From: Schlegelella_A sp035995885 | Lineage (GTDB): Bacteria > Pseudomonadota > Gammaproteobacteria > Burkholderiales > Burkholderiaceae_C | Reading direction: 5' to 3' | Assembly (NCBI GenBank): GCA_035995885.1 | Contig: DASYKC010000029.1 | Coordinates: 1-51,712, forward strand | DNA: 51,712 nt | Shown: positions 21,968-29,101 of the stretch, one piece after another | How positions within the stretch are numbered: the first letter of the stretch is position 1 | Layout: each line of letters begins with the position of its first letter | Program-made: the position numbers and the translations under genes | The notes under the pieces: generated by a model | The model's input: the letters and a program-made list of their open reading frames with translations, nothing else | What the model was told of the DNA's origin: nothing | Database searches by the model: none

Positions 21968-22597
21968 ATGACCCCAATATCCCCGCTCGCGCCAGGCTCG
22001 CTGCCCGAGGCTGCGCTGACGATCGGCTGCTGCATTGCGCTGCTGCTGCTGACGACGTGGCTGCACTACGAGGCGCTTCGGGCGATCCGGCTCGCCCATC
22101 CGCGCGGCGCCACGACCAGCAGGGCGCGGACGATGCTGGTGCTGCTCGGCATCTCCACCGCCCACGTCACCGAGGTCTTCCTGTACGCCGGCGCGTACTA
22201 CCTGCTGGCCCGCTACGCCCATGTCGGCACGCTCGGCGGCCTGGTCTCGCCTTCGCTGAACGCATCGCTCTACTTCTCGCTCGAGACCTACTCTTCGCTC
22301 GGCTACGGCGACATCGTGCCGTCGGGCGCGTTGCGCGCGATGGCGGGCGTCGAGGCGCTCAACGGGCTGCTGCTGATCGGCTGGTCGGCGTGCTACGCGC
22401 ATGGTGCGCTGGATGTCTTTCCCGACCGGGCCGATCGGTCAGTACAGCGACTCCACCGGCGGAACGAAGATGTACCCGGCGCCGCGCTCGGTGACGATCA
22501 GCTGCGGCCGGGCCGGATCGATCTCAATCTTGCGGCGCAGCCGGACGATCTGGACGTCGACCGTTCGCTCGTAGACCTCGGCGTTGTGAAGCCGTGA
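21968..22597 (+). CDS. Two-TM ion channel (K+ channel pore type)
   Basis: The first about 150 residues look like a small pore-domain channel: TM1 (about 17-40), further hydrophobic helices (about 56-82), a pore helix and selectivity-filter-like YSSLGYGDIVPSG (about 108-120), then a last TM (about 124-145). The filter GYGD is that of potassium channels. The frame stays open for another 59 residues of non-hydrophobic sequence that lie antisense to the 3' end of the regulator gene, a 159-nt convergent overlap. Family members normally end near the last TM, so the tail is odd. ATG 21968 is chosen from the start of the hydrophobic core; upstream ATGs at 21896 and 21911 are possible. Confidence 0.72.
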   Translation: MTPISPLAPGSLPEAALTIGCCIALLLLTTWLHYEALRAIRLAHPRGATTSRARTMLVLLGISTAHVTEVFLYAGAYYLLARYAHVGTLGGLVSPSLNASLYFSLETYSSLGYGDIVPSGALRAMAGVEALNGLLLIGWSACYAHGALDVFPDRADRSVQRLHRRNEDVPGAALGDDQLRPGRIDLNLAAQPDDLDVDRSLVDLGVVKP

Positions 22598-23200
22598 CAA
22601 GGTCATCAGCTGATCGCGCGACAGGACGCGCTCGGGCGAGCCGCAGAACGCCGCGAGCAGGCTGAACTCGCCGTTGCTCAGGTCGAGCTTGCGTCCGTCG
22701 GGCGCGGTGAGCTTGCGCGTGCGCAGGTTCAGCTCCCAGCCGGCGAAGCGGAAGGCGCGGCGCTTGTCGTCGCGCGCCGGGCCGTCGATCGGCATCTGGT
22801 AGCGGCGCAGCACGGCCCGGATGCGGGCGAGCAGCTCGCGCGGGCTGAACGGCTTGGTGACGTAGTCGTCGGCGCCGAGCTCGAGGCCCATCACCCGGTC
22901 CGCTTCCTCGGCGTTGCCGGTCAGCAGCATGATCGGCACCGAGGCCGTCTCGCGCAGCGACTGCGCCAGGATCATGCCGTTCTCGCCCGGCATGCGAACG
23001 TCGAGCAGGACCAGGTCGATGGCCTCGGACTCGATCACCTTGAGCATCTCGTGCCCGCTCGCCAGCGCCGTGACGCGCAGCTGGTTGTTGCAGAGGTACT
23101 CGGTCAGCACGGTGCGGATGTCCGGGTCGTCGTCGACCACCAGCACGTGCGGCAGGTTGGCGGGAATCGCGGGAATGGCAGGATTCGCTTCGGTGTTCAC
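22439..23200 (-). CDS. OmpR/TorR-like response regulator (copy 2)
   Basis: A 253-residue regulator. The receiver has VVDDDPDIRTVL, phosphoacceptor Asp67 (LLDVRMPGENG), and MLLTGNAEEADRVMGLELGADDYVTKPFSPRELL. The winged helix has GWELNLRTRKLTAPDG and YERTVDVQIVRLRRKIE. GTG 23200 has GGAG nine bases upstream; TTG 23251 would extend the N-terminus by 17 residues with no ribosome binding site. Its 3' end overlaps the channel gene on the other strand. It is adjacent and divergent to a receiver-only gene. Its likely kinase is the hybrid sensor at 19176, but cross-talk with the sister systems is plausible given near-identical alpha4-beta5 regions. Confidence 0.9.
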   Translation of the reverse strand: MNTEANPAIPAIPANLPHVLVVDDDPDIRTVLTEYLCNNQLRVTALASGHEMLKVIESEAIDLVLLDVRMPGENGMILAQSLRETASVPIMLLTGNAEEADRVMGLELGADDYVTKPFSPRELLARIRAVLRRYQMPIDGPARDDKRRAFRFAGWELNLRTRKLTAPDGRKLDLSNGEFSLLAAFCGSPERVLSRDQLMTLSRLHNAEVYERTVDVQIVRLRRKIEIDPARPQLIVTERGAGYIFVPPVESLY

Positions 23201-23319
23201 GGGCCATCGCTCCAGTGTTTGATCTGTAGTCACGGCTGGCCGGCGGTGCAATGAAACCGGGCCTCGGCGACCTTACGCTGGCCTGCCATCGCGGCCTCGC
23301 CGCCGCCCGCCAGCTCGTC

Positions 23320-23715
23320 ATGCCAACAACGCCCGACTCCGTATCCGTCCCGCCGCCGTCGCCGATGCCGGTCGCGCTCTGCGAACCCGACCCGCTCCTT
23401 TGCGCGCTGCTCGGCGAATGGCTGCAGCGCGCCCACTACCTGCCCCTCAGCGACGCAGCCGCGTCCTGCGCGAGCGCCAGGGTGGTGCTGGTCGTCGCCG
23501 ACCTGCCCGCACCGCGCCTCGACGGCGCGGCGCGAATCGCCATCCTGCGGCAGCGCTTCCCCGGCGCCAAGGTGCTGGCGATCTCGGGGCAGTTCATGGG
23601 CTGGCTGAACGGCTGCACGGCGACCGCGTCGGCCCTCGGCGCCGACGCGATCCTGGCCAAGCCGTTCACGTCGGCGCTCTTCATCGATGCCGTGCGCATG
23701 ATCGTCCCGGCTTGA
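23320..23715 (+). CDS. Stand-alone receiver-domain protein
   Basis: About 131 residues, consisting of a proline-rich N-terminus and one CheY-like domain. The acidic pocket is reduced to EPD (22-24, LCEPDPLL). The phosphoacceptor Asp61 (VVADLPAP), Ser88 (LAISGQ) and Lys113 (ILAKPFT) are kept, so phosphorylation is plausible. There is no output domain. It is divergent from the OmpR-like gene at 22439 and may act as a phosphate sink or relay for the neighbouring hybrid kinases. ATG 23320 is chosen because the sequence before it (from 23251) has no receiver homology. Confidence 0.7.
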   Translation: MPTTPDSVSVPPPSPMPVALCEPDPLLCALLGEWLQRAHYLPLSDAAASCASARVVLVVADLPAPRLDGAARIAILRQRFPGAKVLAISGQFMGWLNGCTATASALGADAILAKPFTSALFIDAVRMIVPA

Positions 23716-24023
23716 GGCGCAGGCGGTGTGAGGCATCGAAAGAGCTCCCGGCGACGGTTCTGACGGCAATCGGTTTATCACTGGCGCTGCATCTGCGCGC
23801 GATGCCTGCATTGTCGAACCGTGGCCACGATCGCGCAGCCGCTGGCGATTGCGAACGCCATCTCCGGCGTTACACCTGCAATCTGCCCAGCGCCTTCCAG
23901 GACCGGGCGAGTCAGCGGACGAATCAGGTTGCAGACGTCATCCGGCGGGGCAGCGCCGCCATCTCGCAGGAACACGTCGTGCCGACGATGCGAAATCCCT
24001 TTCCGGCCGCGAAAGACAACGCC
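23716..24023 (+). promoter_or_regulatory. 308-nt region upstream of the Rieske gene with two TTGCA-type sites
   Basis: No gene is seen. GTTACA-CC-TGCAAT lies at 23869-23882 (same motif, TTGCA side imperfect) and GTTGCA-GA-CGTCAT at 23928-23941. The second is 82 nt before the ATG at 24024, the distance seen at the other sites. No clear third half-site follows either one. Confidence 0.45.
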
Positions 24024-24614
24024 ATGAACATCTCGCCAGCGACGCCGCCGTCGCGACCCGAGTCCGAGAAACGCGCCCTGCTGGTCGTCGCCGGCACGAT
24101 GGGAGCGGCGGGGCTGCTCGCCGCGGCCTATCCGTTCGTCGCGAGCCTCGAGCCCTCGGCGCGGGCCCTTGCCGAAGGCGGGCCGGTCGAGTTCGACCTC
24201 GGCCAGCTCGGCGCGGGACAGACGGCGACGGTGGCATGGCGCGGCAAGCCGGTCTGGATCATGAAGCGCACGCCGGCGATGGTGAGCGAGCTCCAGCGCG
24301 CCAATCCCGATCTCGCCGATCCCCTGTCGAAGCGATCGGAACAGCCGGCCGATTGCGTCAATGCGACGCGCTCGGTCCGGCCGGACGTCTTCGTCTGCGT
24401 CGGCATCTGCACCCATCTCGGCTGCTCGCCGACGCTGCGCCTCGACGATGCCGCGCTCGCTGCGCGGCTGCATGCGCCGGACGGCTACTACTGCCCGTGC
24501 CACGGCTCGGTCTTCGACCTCGCCGGCCGGGTGATCAGGAACGTGCCGGCGCCGGTCAACCTGGTCATCCCCGAGCACCGCTTCACCACGCCGACTTCGC
24601 TCGTCATTGGCTGA
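24024..24614 (+). CDS. petA: Rieske iron-sulfur protein (ubiquinol-cytochrome c reductase type)
   Basis: A 196-residue protein. An N-terminal TM anchor (about 17-40) is followed by the Rieske fold: CTHLGC (129-134) supplies one Cys and one His ligand plus a disulfide Cys, and CPCHGS (157-162) supplies the second set. It resembles the petA product of cytochrome bc1, which passes electrons from quinol to cytochrome c1 in the periplasm. Unusually, no cytochrome b or c1 gene follows; the next gene is convergent and overlaps the stop by 11 nt. It may be a second, separately regulated copy. ATG 24024 is preferred; ATG 23988 would add 12 residues. Confidence 0.88.
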   Translation: MNISPATPPSRPESEKRALLVVAGTMGAAGLLAAAYPFVASLEPSARALAEGGPVEFDLGQLGAGQTATVAWRGKPVWIMKRTPAMVSELQRANPDLADPLSKRSEQPADCVNATRSVRPDVFVCVGICTHLGCSPTLRLDDAALAARLHAPDGYYCPCHGSVFDLAGRVIRNVPAPVNLVIPEHRFTTPTSLVIG

Positions 24615-26388
24615 CCGGAGTCGCCGCGTGCGGCGACTCGCGCGCGGCCGCGGCGGGCGGAGGCTCGAGCAGCCATTGCTCGTCGTGGAGTCGCTTCAGC
24701 GTCGAGCGGTGGCCGACGCTGACGACGGTCGTGCCGGGCAGCTCGCGCCGCAGGCACTCGTACAGCGTTTGCTCGGCGGGCTCGTCGAGCGCGGCGCTGG
24801 CCTCGTCGAGAAAGACCCAGTCGGGACGATGCAGCAGCACGCGCGCGAACTGCAGGCGCTGCTGCTCGCCCGGCGAGAGCACCGTCGACCACGTCCTCGC
24901 CTGGTCTCGATCGGGCACGAGCCGGTCGAAGCCGACCAGGGCCAGCGAGCGAACGATCGCGGCCGCATCGAAGTCGCCTTCCGGCTGCGGATAGGCGAGC
25001 GCGGCGCTCAGGCTGCCGTCGGGCAGGTACGGGTGCTGCGGCACGATCATCAGCGTCGCGTCGCGCGGCAGGCGCAGCGTCCCTTCGCCGTGGCGCCACA
25101 GGCCGGCGATCACGCGCAGGAGCGAGCTCTTGCCGCTTCCCGATGCGCCGCTCAGCAGCACGTGGCGGCCCGGAACCAGGCGGCGGTCGCGCAGGCGGAT
25201 CAGCTCGCGGCCGTCAGGCGCGCGAACGATTAGCGCCGGGAATTCGATCGCCTCGCCGATCGACGGCACCCGTTCGACGGTCTGCACGGCGGCGCCCGCC
25301 GCCGGCGCGCGGCCATCGGCCAGCGCCGCCGATTCGAAATCGACCAGACGCTTCACCGTGGCACGCCAGTCGGCCAGCGTCGGGTAGGCATCGATGAACC
25401 AGCTCAGCGCGCCTTGCACCTGGCCGAAGGCCTGCGCGGTCTGCATCAGGCCGCCGAGCGCGATCGCGCCCGAGAAATAGCGCGGCGACGCGGCGAGGAT
25501 CGGAAAGACGTTGGCGAGCTGGGCGTAGCCGGAGGAGAACCAGGTCAGGCGCTTGAGGAGGCGGATCAACCCGCTCCAGTTGAGCTGGATCGCCGCGAAG
25601 CCGGTACGCAGCCGGCGCTGCTCGAGCGCCTCGCCCTGGGCGAGGGCGACCGCCTCGGCGTGATCGCGAACCTGCACGAGCGCGTAGCGGAAGTCGGCCT
25701 CGACCTTCTGGCGCTGCGCGCTCACGCCCGCGAGCGGACGACCGAGGCGCTGCGTGATCCAGCTGCCGAGCCCGGCGTACAGCAACGCCACCCACACCAT
25801 GTAGCCCGGCACCGGCACGACCGAGTGGCCGAGCGGCAGCCGCAGCGTGCCCGACAGGCCCCAGAGGATGGCGACGAAGGAGCAGAGCGTCACGCCGGCG
25901 TTGAGGAGGCCGAGCGAGAGCTCGAGGCACGAGTCGACGAAGAGACGCGCATCGTCGGCGATGCGCTGGTCGGGGTTGTCGATGCCGCTGCCGCTGCCGT
26001 GCAGGAGCCGGTACGGCGTGCCCGGCTGGAGCCAGCGTTCGAGCAGTCGTTCGGTCAGCCAGCGGCGCCAGCGCATCGTCAGCACCTGCTGCAGGTACTG
26101 CCGGTAGACGGCGGCGACGATGAAGAGCCCGGCCAGCACCGAGAACACGACAAGCTGGTGGGCGAAGGCCGAGCGGTCATGGCCCTGCAGCGCGTCGTAG
26201 AAGGCGTTGTTCCAGGCGCTGAAGCGAACGTTCAGCCAGACGCCGGCGAGGGTCAGGGCGACGACGGCGGCGAGCAGCACGCGGGCGCGGCCCTGGTCGC
26301 TCGCGGTCCAGAACGGCCGTGCCAGGCGCCAGGCGTCGGCCAGCGCCGGCACGCGCCAGGGTCGGGAGCGATGGTCGCGGCGTGGCAT
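24604..26388 (-). CDS. YddA/SbmA-like ABC transporter, fused permease and ATPase
   Basis: A 594-residue half-transporter, expected to work as a dimer. The membrane domain (about 30-330) opens with PFWTASDQGRARVLLAAVVAL and carries the SbmA/BacA-type features WNNAFYDALQ and GIDNPDQRIADD. The ATPase (about 375-575) has Walker A GASGSGKSS, signature LSPGEQQRLQFARVLL, Walker B WVFLDEASAALDE and the switch VGHRS. Relatives (YddA, BacA, mycobacterial vitamin B12/bleomycin importers) move peptides, cobalamin or very-long-chain fatty acids. It is convergent with the Rieske gene and divergent from the small-gene operon. ATG 26388 begins the homologous part; the extension to 26523 is low-complexity Arg/Ala. 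Confidence 0.85.
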   Translation of the reverse strand: MPRRDHRSRPWRVPALADAWRLARPFWTASDQGRARVLLAAVVALTLAGVWLNVRFSAWNNAFYDALQGHDRSAFAHQLVVFSVLAGLFIVAAVYRQYLQQVLTMRWRRWLTERLLERWLQPGTPYRLLHGSGSGIDNPDQRIADDARLFVDSCLELSLGLLNAGVTLCSFVAILWGLSGTLRLPLGHSVVPVPGYMVWVALLYAGLGSWITQRLGRPLAGVSAQRQKVEADFRYALVQVRDHAEAVALAQGEALEQRRLRTGFAAIQLNWSGLIRLLKRLTWFSSGYAQLANVFPILAASPRYFSGAIALGGLMQTAQAFGQVQGALSWFIDAYPTLADWRATVKRLVDFESAALADGRAPAAGAAVQTVERVPSIGEAIEFPALIVRAPDGRELIRLRDRRLVPGRHVLLSGASGSGKSSLLRVIAGLWRHGEGTLRLPRDATLMIVPQHPYLPDGSLSAALAYPQPEGDFDAAAIVRSLALVGFDRLVPDRDQARTWSTVLSPGEQQRLQFARVLLHRPDWVFLDEASAALDEPAEQTLYECLRRELPGTTVVSVGHRSTLKRLHDEQWLLEPPPAAAARESPHAATPVSQ

Positions 26389-26476
26389 GGCCGCGACTTT
26401 CGCCGCGCGGCGTCGGCGCGGTGCGACGGCATGCGCGGCGCGCGCTACGGATGTCGCCGAAGCCGTGCGGCGTCGG

Positions 26477-26512
26477 GTTGCACGCGTAACGCCGACGGTG
26501 CGCTCCTGCAAT
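26477..26512 (+). promoter_or_regulatory. Three-part TTGCA motif before small-gene locus 1
   Basis: GTTGCA-CG-CGTAAC (26477-26490), 16 bases, then TGCAAT (26507-26512). The third half-site ends 85 nt before ATG 26598. The same arrangement recurs at 37802-37837, and downstream both share GCTTG followed by AGATT at the same spacing (about 26529-26539 here), a possible -10 region. Confidence 0.65.
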
Positions 26513-26597
26513 CGTCGCGCCATCCGCGCTTGTCAGATTGAGGTCCTCGCACAGCTCCGGCCGCGGCCTGTTCCATCCTCTTGAAAGGAAGATCGAC

Positions 26598-27044
26598 ATG
26601 AAGACATTGACCCTGGCGAAGCATGCCGCCCTCGGCGCCGCCCTCCTCTCGACCGGCGCGCCGCTGCTCCACGCCCAGGACGTGCAGATCGCCCCGGGAA
26701 CGACGGCATCGATCCAGTTCATGAACGGCGGCGTCGGCGAGTCCGAACGGGCGTCGATCCGCAAGGCCGGCGCGGCATTCAAGCTGCGCGTCGAGCTCTC
26801 CGAACGCGCCGACAACGAGCTCGTCGCCGATGCCGCCCTGAAGATCACCGACATGAAGGGCCAGCCCGTGCTGGATCTCGCCCAGGCCGGGCCGATCGTC
26901 AACGTCAACGTGCCGAACGGCACATATCGCGTCGATGCCAGCCTGCACGGCCAGACCGAAAGCCGGGTCGTCACCTTGCGCGGTCGCGACCGCGCCAACC
27001 TGTACTTCCACTGGGTCGGCAGCCCCAAGGCGGCGACGTCGTGA
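26598..27044 (+). CDS. Exported small protein with carboxypeptidase-regulatory-like fold
   Basis: A 148-residue protein. The signal peptide (about 1-27, ending LLHAQ) is followed by a beta-rich domain (IQFMNGGVGESERASIR, FKLRVELSERADNELVADAALKITD, VPNGTYRVDASLHGQTESRVVTL). It resembles the Ig-like, carboxypeptidase-regulatory-like small exported proteins found in betaproteobacteria; the match is from memory. Function unknown, probably periplasmic. The ribosome binding site AAGGAAG precedes ATG 26598. Its TGA overlaps the GTG of the next tiny gene, starting a chain of four overlapping genes. A truncated paralogue lies at 37922. Confidence 0.78.
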   Translation: MKTLTLAKHAALGAALLSTGAPLLHAQDVQIAPGTTASIQFMNGGVGESERASIRKAGAAFKLRVELSERADNELVADAALKITDMKGQPVLDLAQAGPIVNVNVPNGTYRVDASLHGQTESRVVTLRGRDRANLYFHWVGSPKAATS

Positions 27045-27154
27045 TCGACCATCACCTGGCGGCCGCCGCCATCAGCCTCGCCCTTCATCTGACGGTGATG
27101 GTGACGCTGCTCTGGCCGGTGGCGCCGGTCCGGCCGGCGCGCGGGAAACGATGA
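27041..27154 (+). CDS. 37-residue TonB-N-terminus-like microprotein
   Basis: GTG 27041 overlaps the previous stop (GTGA). The product begins with IDHHLAAAAISLALHLTVMV, a single hydrophobic helix, and ends VAPVRPARGKR. The SLALH helix and the PVRP stretch look like the membrane anchor of TonB-type energy transducers, without the rest. A 76-residue homologue with the same first part lies at 38053 after the truncated paralogue, so the pairing is conserved. The overlap implies translational coupling. No function is proven; it may be a relic or a small membrane protein. Confidence 0.5.
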   Translation: MIDHHLAAAAISLALHLTVMVTLLWPVAPVRPARGKR

Positions 27155-27240
27155 GCCGCGCGTCGGTGGTCGTCCGGCGCGCCGCGAGGCAGCGCGCGCG
27201 AATGCAAGAACACATCGACATCGCGGGGAGCGGCAGATGA
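27151..27240 (+). CDS. 29-residue basic microprotein, possibly translated
   Basis: ATG 27151 overlaps the previous stop (ATGA), and its own TGA overlaps ATG 27237 of the membrane-protein gene. The peptide is basic (MSRASVVVRRAARQRAR) with a polar end. The main support is the exact chain of overlaps, which would carry ribosomes into the next gene. I do not recognise it; it could be just a coupling leader. Confidence 0.35.
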   Translation: MSRASVVVRRAARQRARMQEHIDIAGSGR

Positions 27241-28229
27241 TGACGACCTGGATCTCGGCGGCGCCGTCGGTGCTCGCCTCGTTCATGGCCTCGATGGTCG
27301 AGTTCGTCGAGGCCCTGACGATCGTCCTCGCGGTCGGCGTCGTGCGCGGCTGGCGCTCGGCGATGCTCGGCACCGCGGCAGGCGTCGCGCTGCTCGCCGT
27401 CCTCGTGCTCGGCCTCGGCCGCTCCCTGTCGGCGGTGCCGCTGCCGGTGCTGCAGCTGGTGGTCGGCATCCTGCTGATGATGTTCGGGCTGCGCTGGCTG
27501 CAGAAGGCGGTCCTGCGCTCGGCCGGCATCGTGTCGCTGCACGACGAGGCCGCGGCGTACGAGAAGAACACCGAGTCGCTTCAGCGCCACGGCCTTCCCG
27601 CGCACCCGAGGTTCGACGTGATCGCCTTCGTGACCAGCTTCAAGGCGGTCGTGCTCGAAGGCATCGAGGTCGTGTTCATCGTCATCGCCCTCGGCGCGCG
27701 CGGCGGTCTGCTCGTGCCGGCGTCGCTCGGTGCGGCGCTCGCCCTGCTGGTCGTGGTGGCGCTCGGCCTGTGGCTGCATCGGCCGCTCGCGCGCATCCCC
27801 GAGAACACGCTCAAGTTCGGCGTCGGCGTCATGCTGGCGGCCTTCGGCACCTACTGGGTCGGCGAGGGCATCGGCCTGCACTGGCCCGGCGCCGATGCCG
27901 CGATCCTCGTCCTGATGATCGTCATCCTCGCGGTCGCGCTCGCCCTGGTCGGGATCTGCCGGCGGTCGCGGCGCGCGCAAGGTGCCGAAAGCGCGAAGCC
28001 GGCCGCCCGTCCGCCGGCCGCGCGCGGTGCGCTGCGCGGCCTGGTCGCCGAGATCACGGGCCTCTTCGTCGACGACCACTGGCTCGCCATCGGCGTCCTG
28101 CTCTGGGCCTTTGCGGCGTGGGCCGTCGAGGCGCACTACCCGGTCGTCTCGGCAGGCGCCGCCCTCCTCTTCGCGCTGGGCACGCCGCTGTTGCTGTCGG
28201 CCAGCACGCTGCGGCGCGCGCGCGGCTGA
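27237..28229 (+). CDS. COG4280-like multi-pass membrane protein
   Basis: A 330-residue protein with about eight TM helices and two similar halves. Each half carries an acidic intramembrane motif, EFVEA (22-26) and LEGIE (140-144), comparable to the REXLE motifs of FTR1-type iron permeases and UPF0016-type cation exchangers. I assign it to the COG4280 predicted-membrane-protein group from memory. Cation transport is a reasonable guess from the paired acidic motifs. It is the fourth gene of the overlapping small-gene operon; ATG 27237 overlaps the preceding stop. The cytochrome c gene follows 91 nt later behind its own motif. Confidence 0.75.
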   Translation: MMTTWISAAPSVLASFMASMVEFVEALTIVLAVGVVRGWRSAMLGTAAGVALLAVLVLGLGRSLSAVPLPVLQLVVGILLMMFGLRWLQKAVLRSAGIVSLHDEAAAYEKNTESLQRHGLPAHPRFDVIAFVTSFKAVVLEGIEVVFIVIALGARGGLLVPASLGAALALLVVVALGLWLHRPLARIPENTLKFGVGVMLAAFGTYWVGEGIGLHWPGADAAILVLMIVILAVALALVGICRRSRRAQGAESAKPAARPPAARGALRGLVAEITGLFVDDHWLAIGVLLWAFAAWAVEAHYPVVSAGAALLFALGTPLLLSASTLRRARG

Positions 28230-28252
28230 GCGCTGCGGATGAGGGTGGCTGC

Positions 28253-28266
28253 GTTGCATGTGCCAC
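28253..28266 (+). promoter_or_regulatory. TTGCA-type site before the cytochrome c gene
   Basis: GTTGCA-TG-TGCCAC, one mismatch from a perfect inverted repeat, 54 nt before ATG 28321. No good third half-site follows at 15-16 bases. Confidence 0.4.
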
Positions 28267-28320
28267 CGGCACAGGCACCGATGTCGTCGCCGTGACGCAC
28301 GCGCTGGCGACGATCCGGCG

Positions 28321-28974
28321 ATGAACTCGATCCCTCGGTTCGCGGCGCCGGGCGCCGGCCGGACCAGCGCTCTTCTTGTCGCGGCCCTCGTCGCGATGCT
28401 GCTGGCAGCGCCGATCTCGGCGGCACCGGTCGCCGACGCGGCGCCCGCCGCGCTCGGCATCTGCGTCGCCTGCCACGGCGCCCACGGTGAAGGCGCCAGC
28501 ACCGGCGTGCCGCGGCTGGCCGGGCAGAACGCCGACTACCTGAGCCACGCGCTGGCGATGTTCAAGGCCGGAACGCGGACGAGCGCCATCATGCAGCCGA
28601 TCGCCGGCACGCTCGACGACGCCGAGATGCGATCGCTCGCCGACTACTTCTCGCACCAGAGCGCGGCCCCGGTCGACGCGGCCACCCCGGCGTCGCCGGA
28701 GCTCGCGCCTGCCGGCAAGCTGCTCGCCGAGAAAGGTGCCGGCAACGTTCCCGCGTGCTTCAGCTGCCACGCCGCGCAGGGTCAGGGCAACGGCGCGCGC
28801 TTTCCGAGCATCGCCGGCCAGCCGGCGCAGTTCCTCGTCGACCGGCTCCATGAGTTCCAGGCGCGCGCCCGTGCCAAAACGCCCGACGCCGGGTCGATGA
28901 CCGCAGTTGCGGCGCTGCTCGACGAGCTGCAGATCGAGGAAAGCGCGGCCTACCTGTCGAAGCTCGGCCGGTGA
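28321..28974 (+). CDS. Dihaem cytochrome c (c4-like)
   Basis: A 217-residue periplasmic protein with signal peptide (about 1-34) and two class-I cytochrome c domains. Haem motifs are CVACH (48-52) and CFSCH (146-150), with candidate Met ligands at about 91 and 193 (IMQPIAG, GSMTAV). Cytochrome c4 carries electrons from the bc1 complex or other donors to terminal oxidases. With a Rieske protein 4 kb away and formate dehydrogenase at the window end, it belongs to the respiratory theme of this region. The start is set by the signal peptide. The gene begins after its own TTGCA-type site, so it may be transcribed separately from the COG4280 gene. Confidence 0.9.
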   Translation: MNSIPRFAAPGAGRTSALLVAALVAMLLAAPISAAPVADAAPAALGICVACHGAHGEGASTGVPRLAGQNADYLSHALAMFKAGTRTSAIMQPIAGTLDDAEMRSLADYFSHQSAAPVDAATPASPELAPAGKLLAEKGAGNVPACFSCHAAQGQGNGARFPSIAGQPAQFLVDRLHEFQARARAKTPDAGSMTAVAALLDELQIEESAAYLSKLGR

Positions 28975-29010
28975 GCGCCGCTCGGGCGCGATGCGCGCCC
29001 TCGGTTGCGC

Positions 29011-29045
29011 GTTGCATGTGCAACCCGGCGCAAGCGCAGTGAAAC
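29011..29045 (+). promoter_or_regulatory. Three-part TTGCA motif before the RND efflux operon
   Basis: GTTGCA-TG-TGCAAC (29011-29024) is a perfect 14-bp inverted repeat, followed 15 bases later by TGAAAC (29040-29045). It ends 56 nt before ATG 29102. A short GC-rich hairpin (GGGCGCG-ATG-CGCGCCC, 28984-29000) lies just upstream and could end the cytochrome transcript, though no T-tract follows. Confidence 0.6.
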
Positions 29046-29101
29046 GCTGGGGGCGCGCAGGCCCGCCATTCTCGACATCGACAGATCAAGTGGTGGTCCG
29101 C

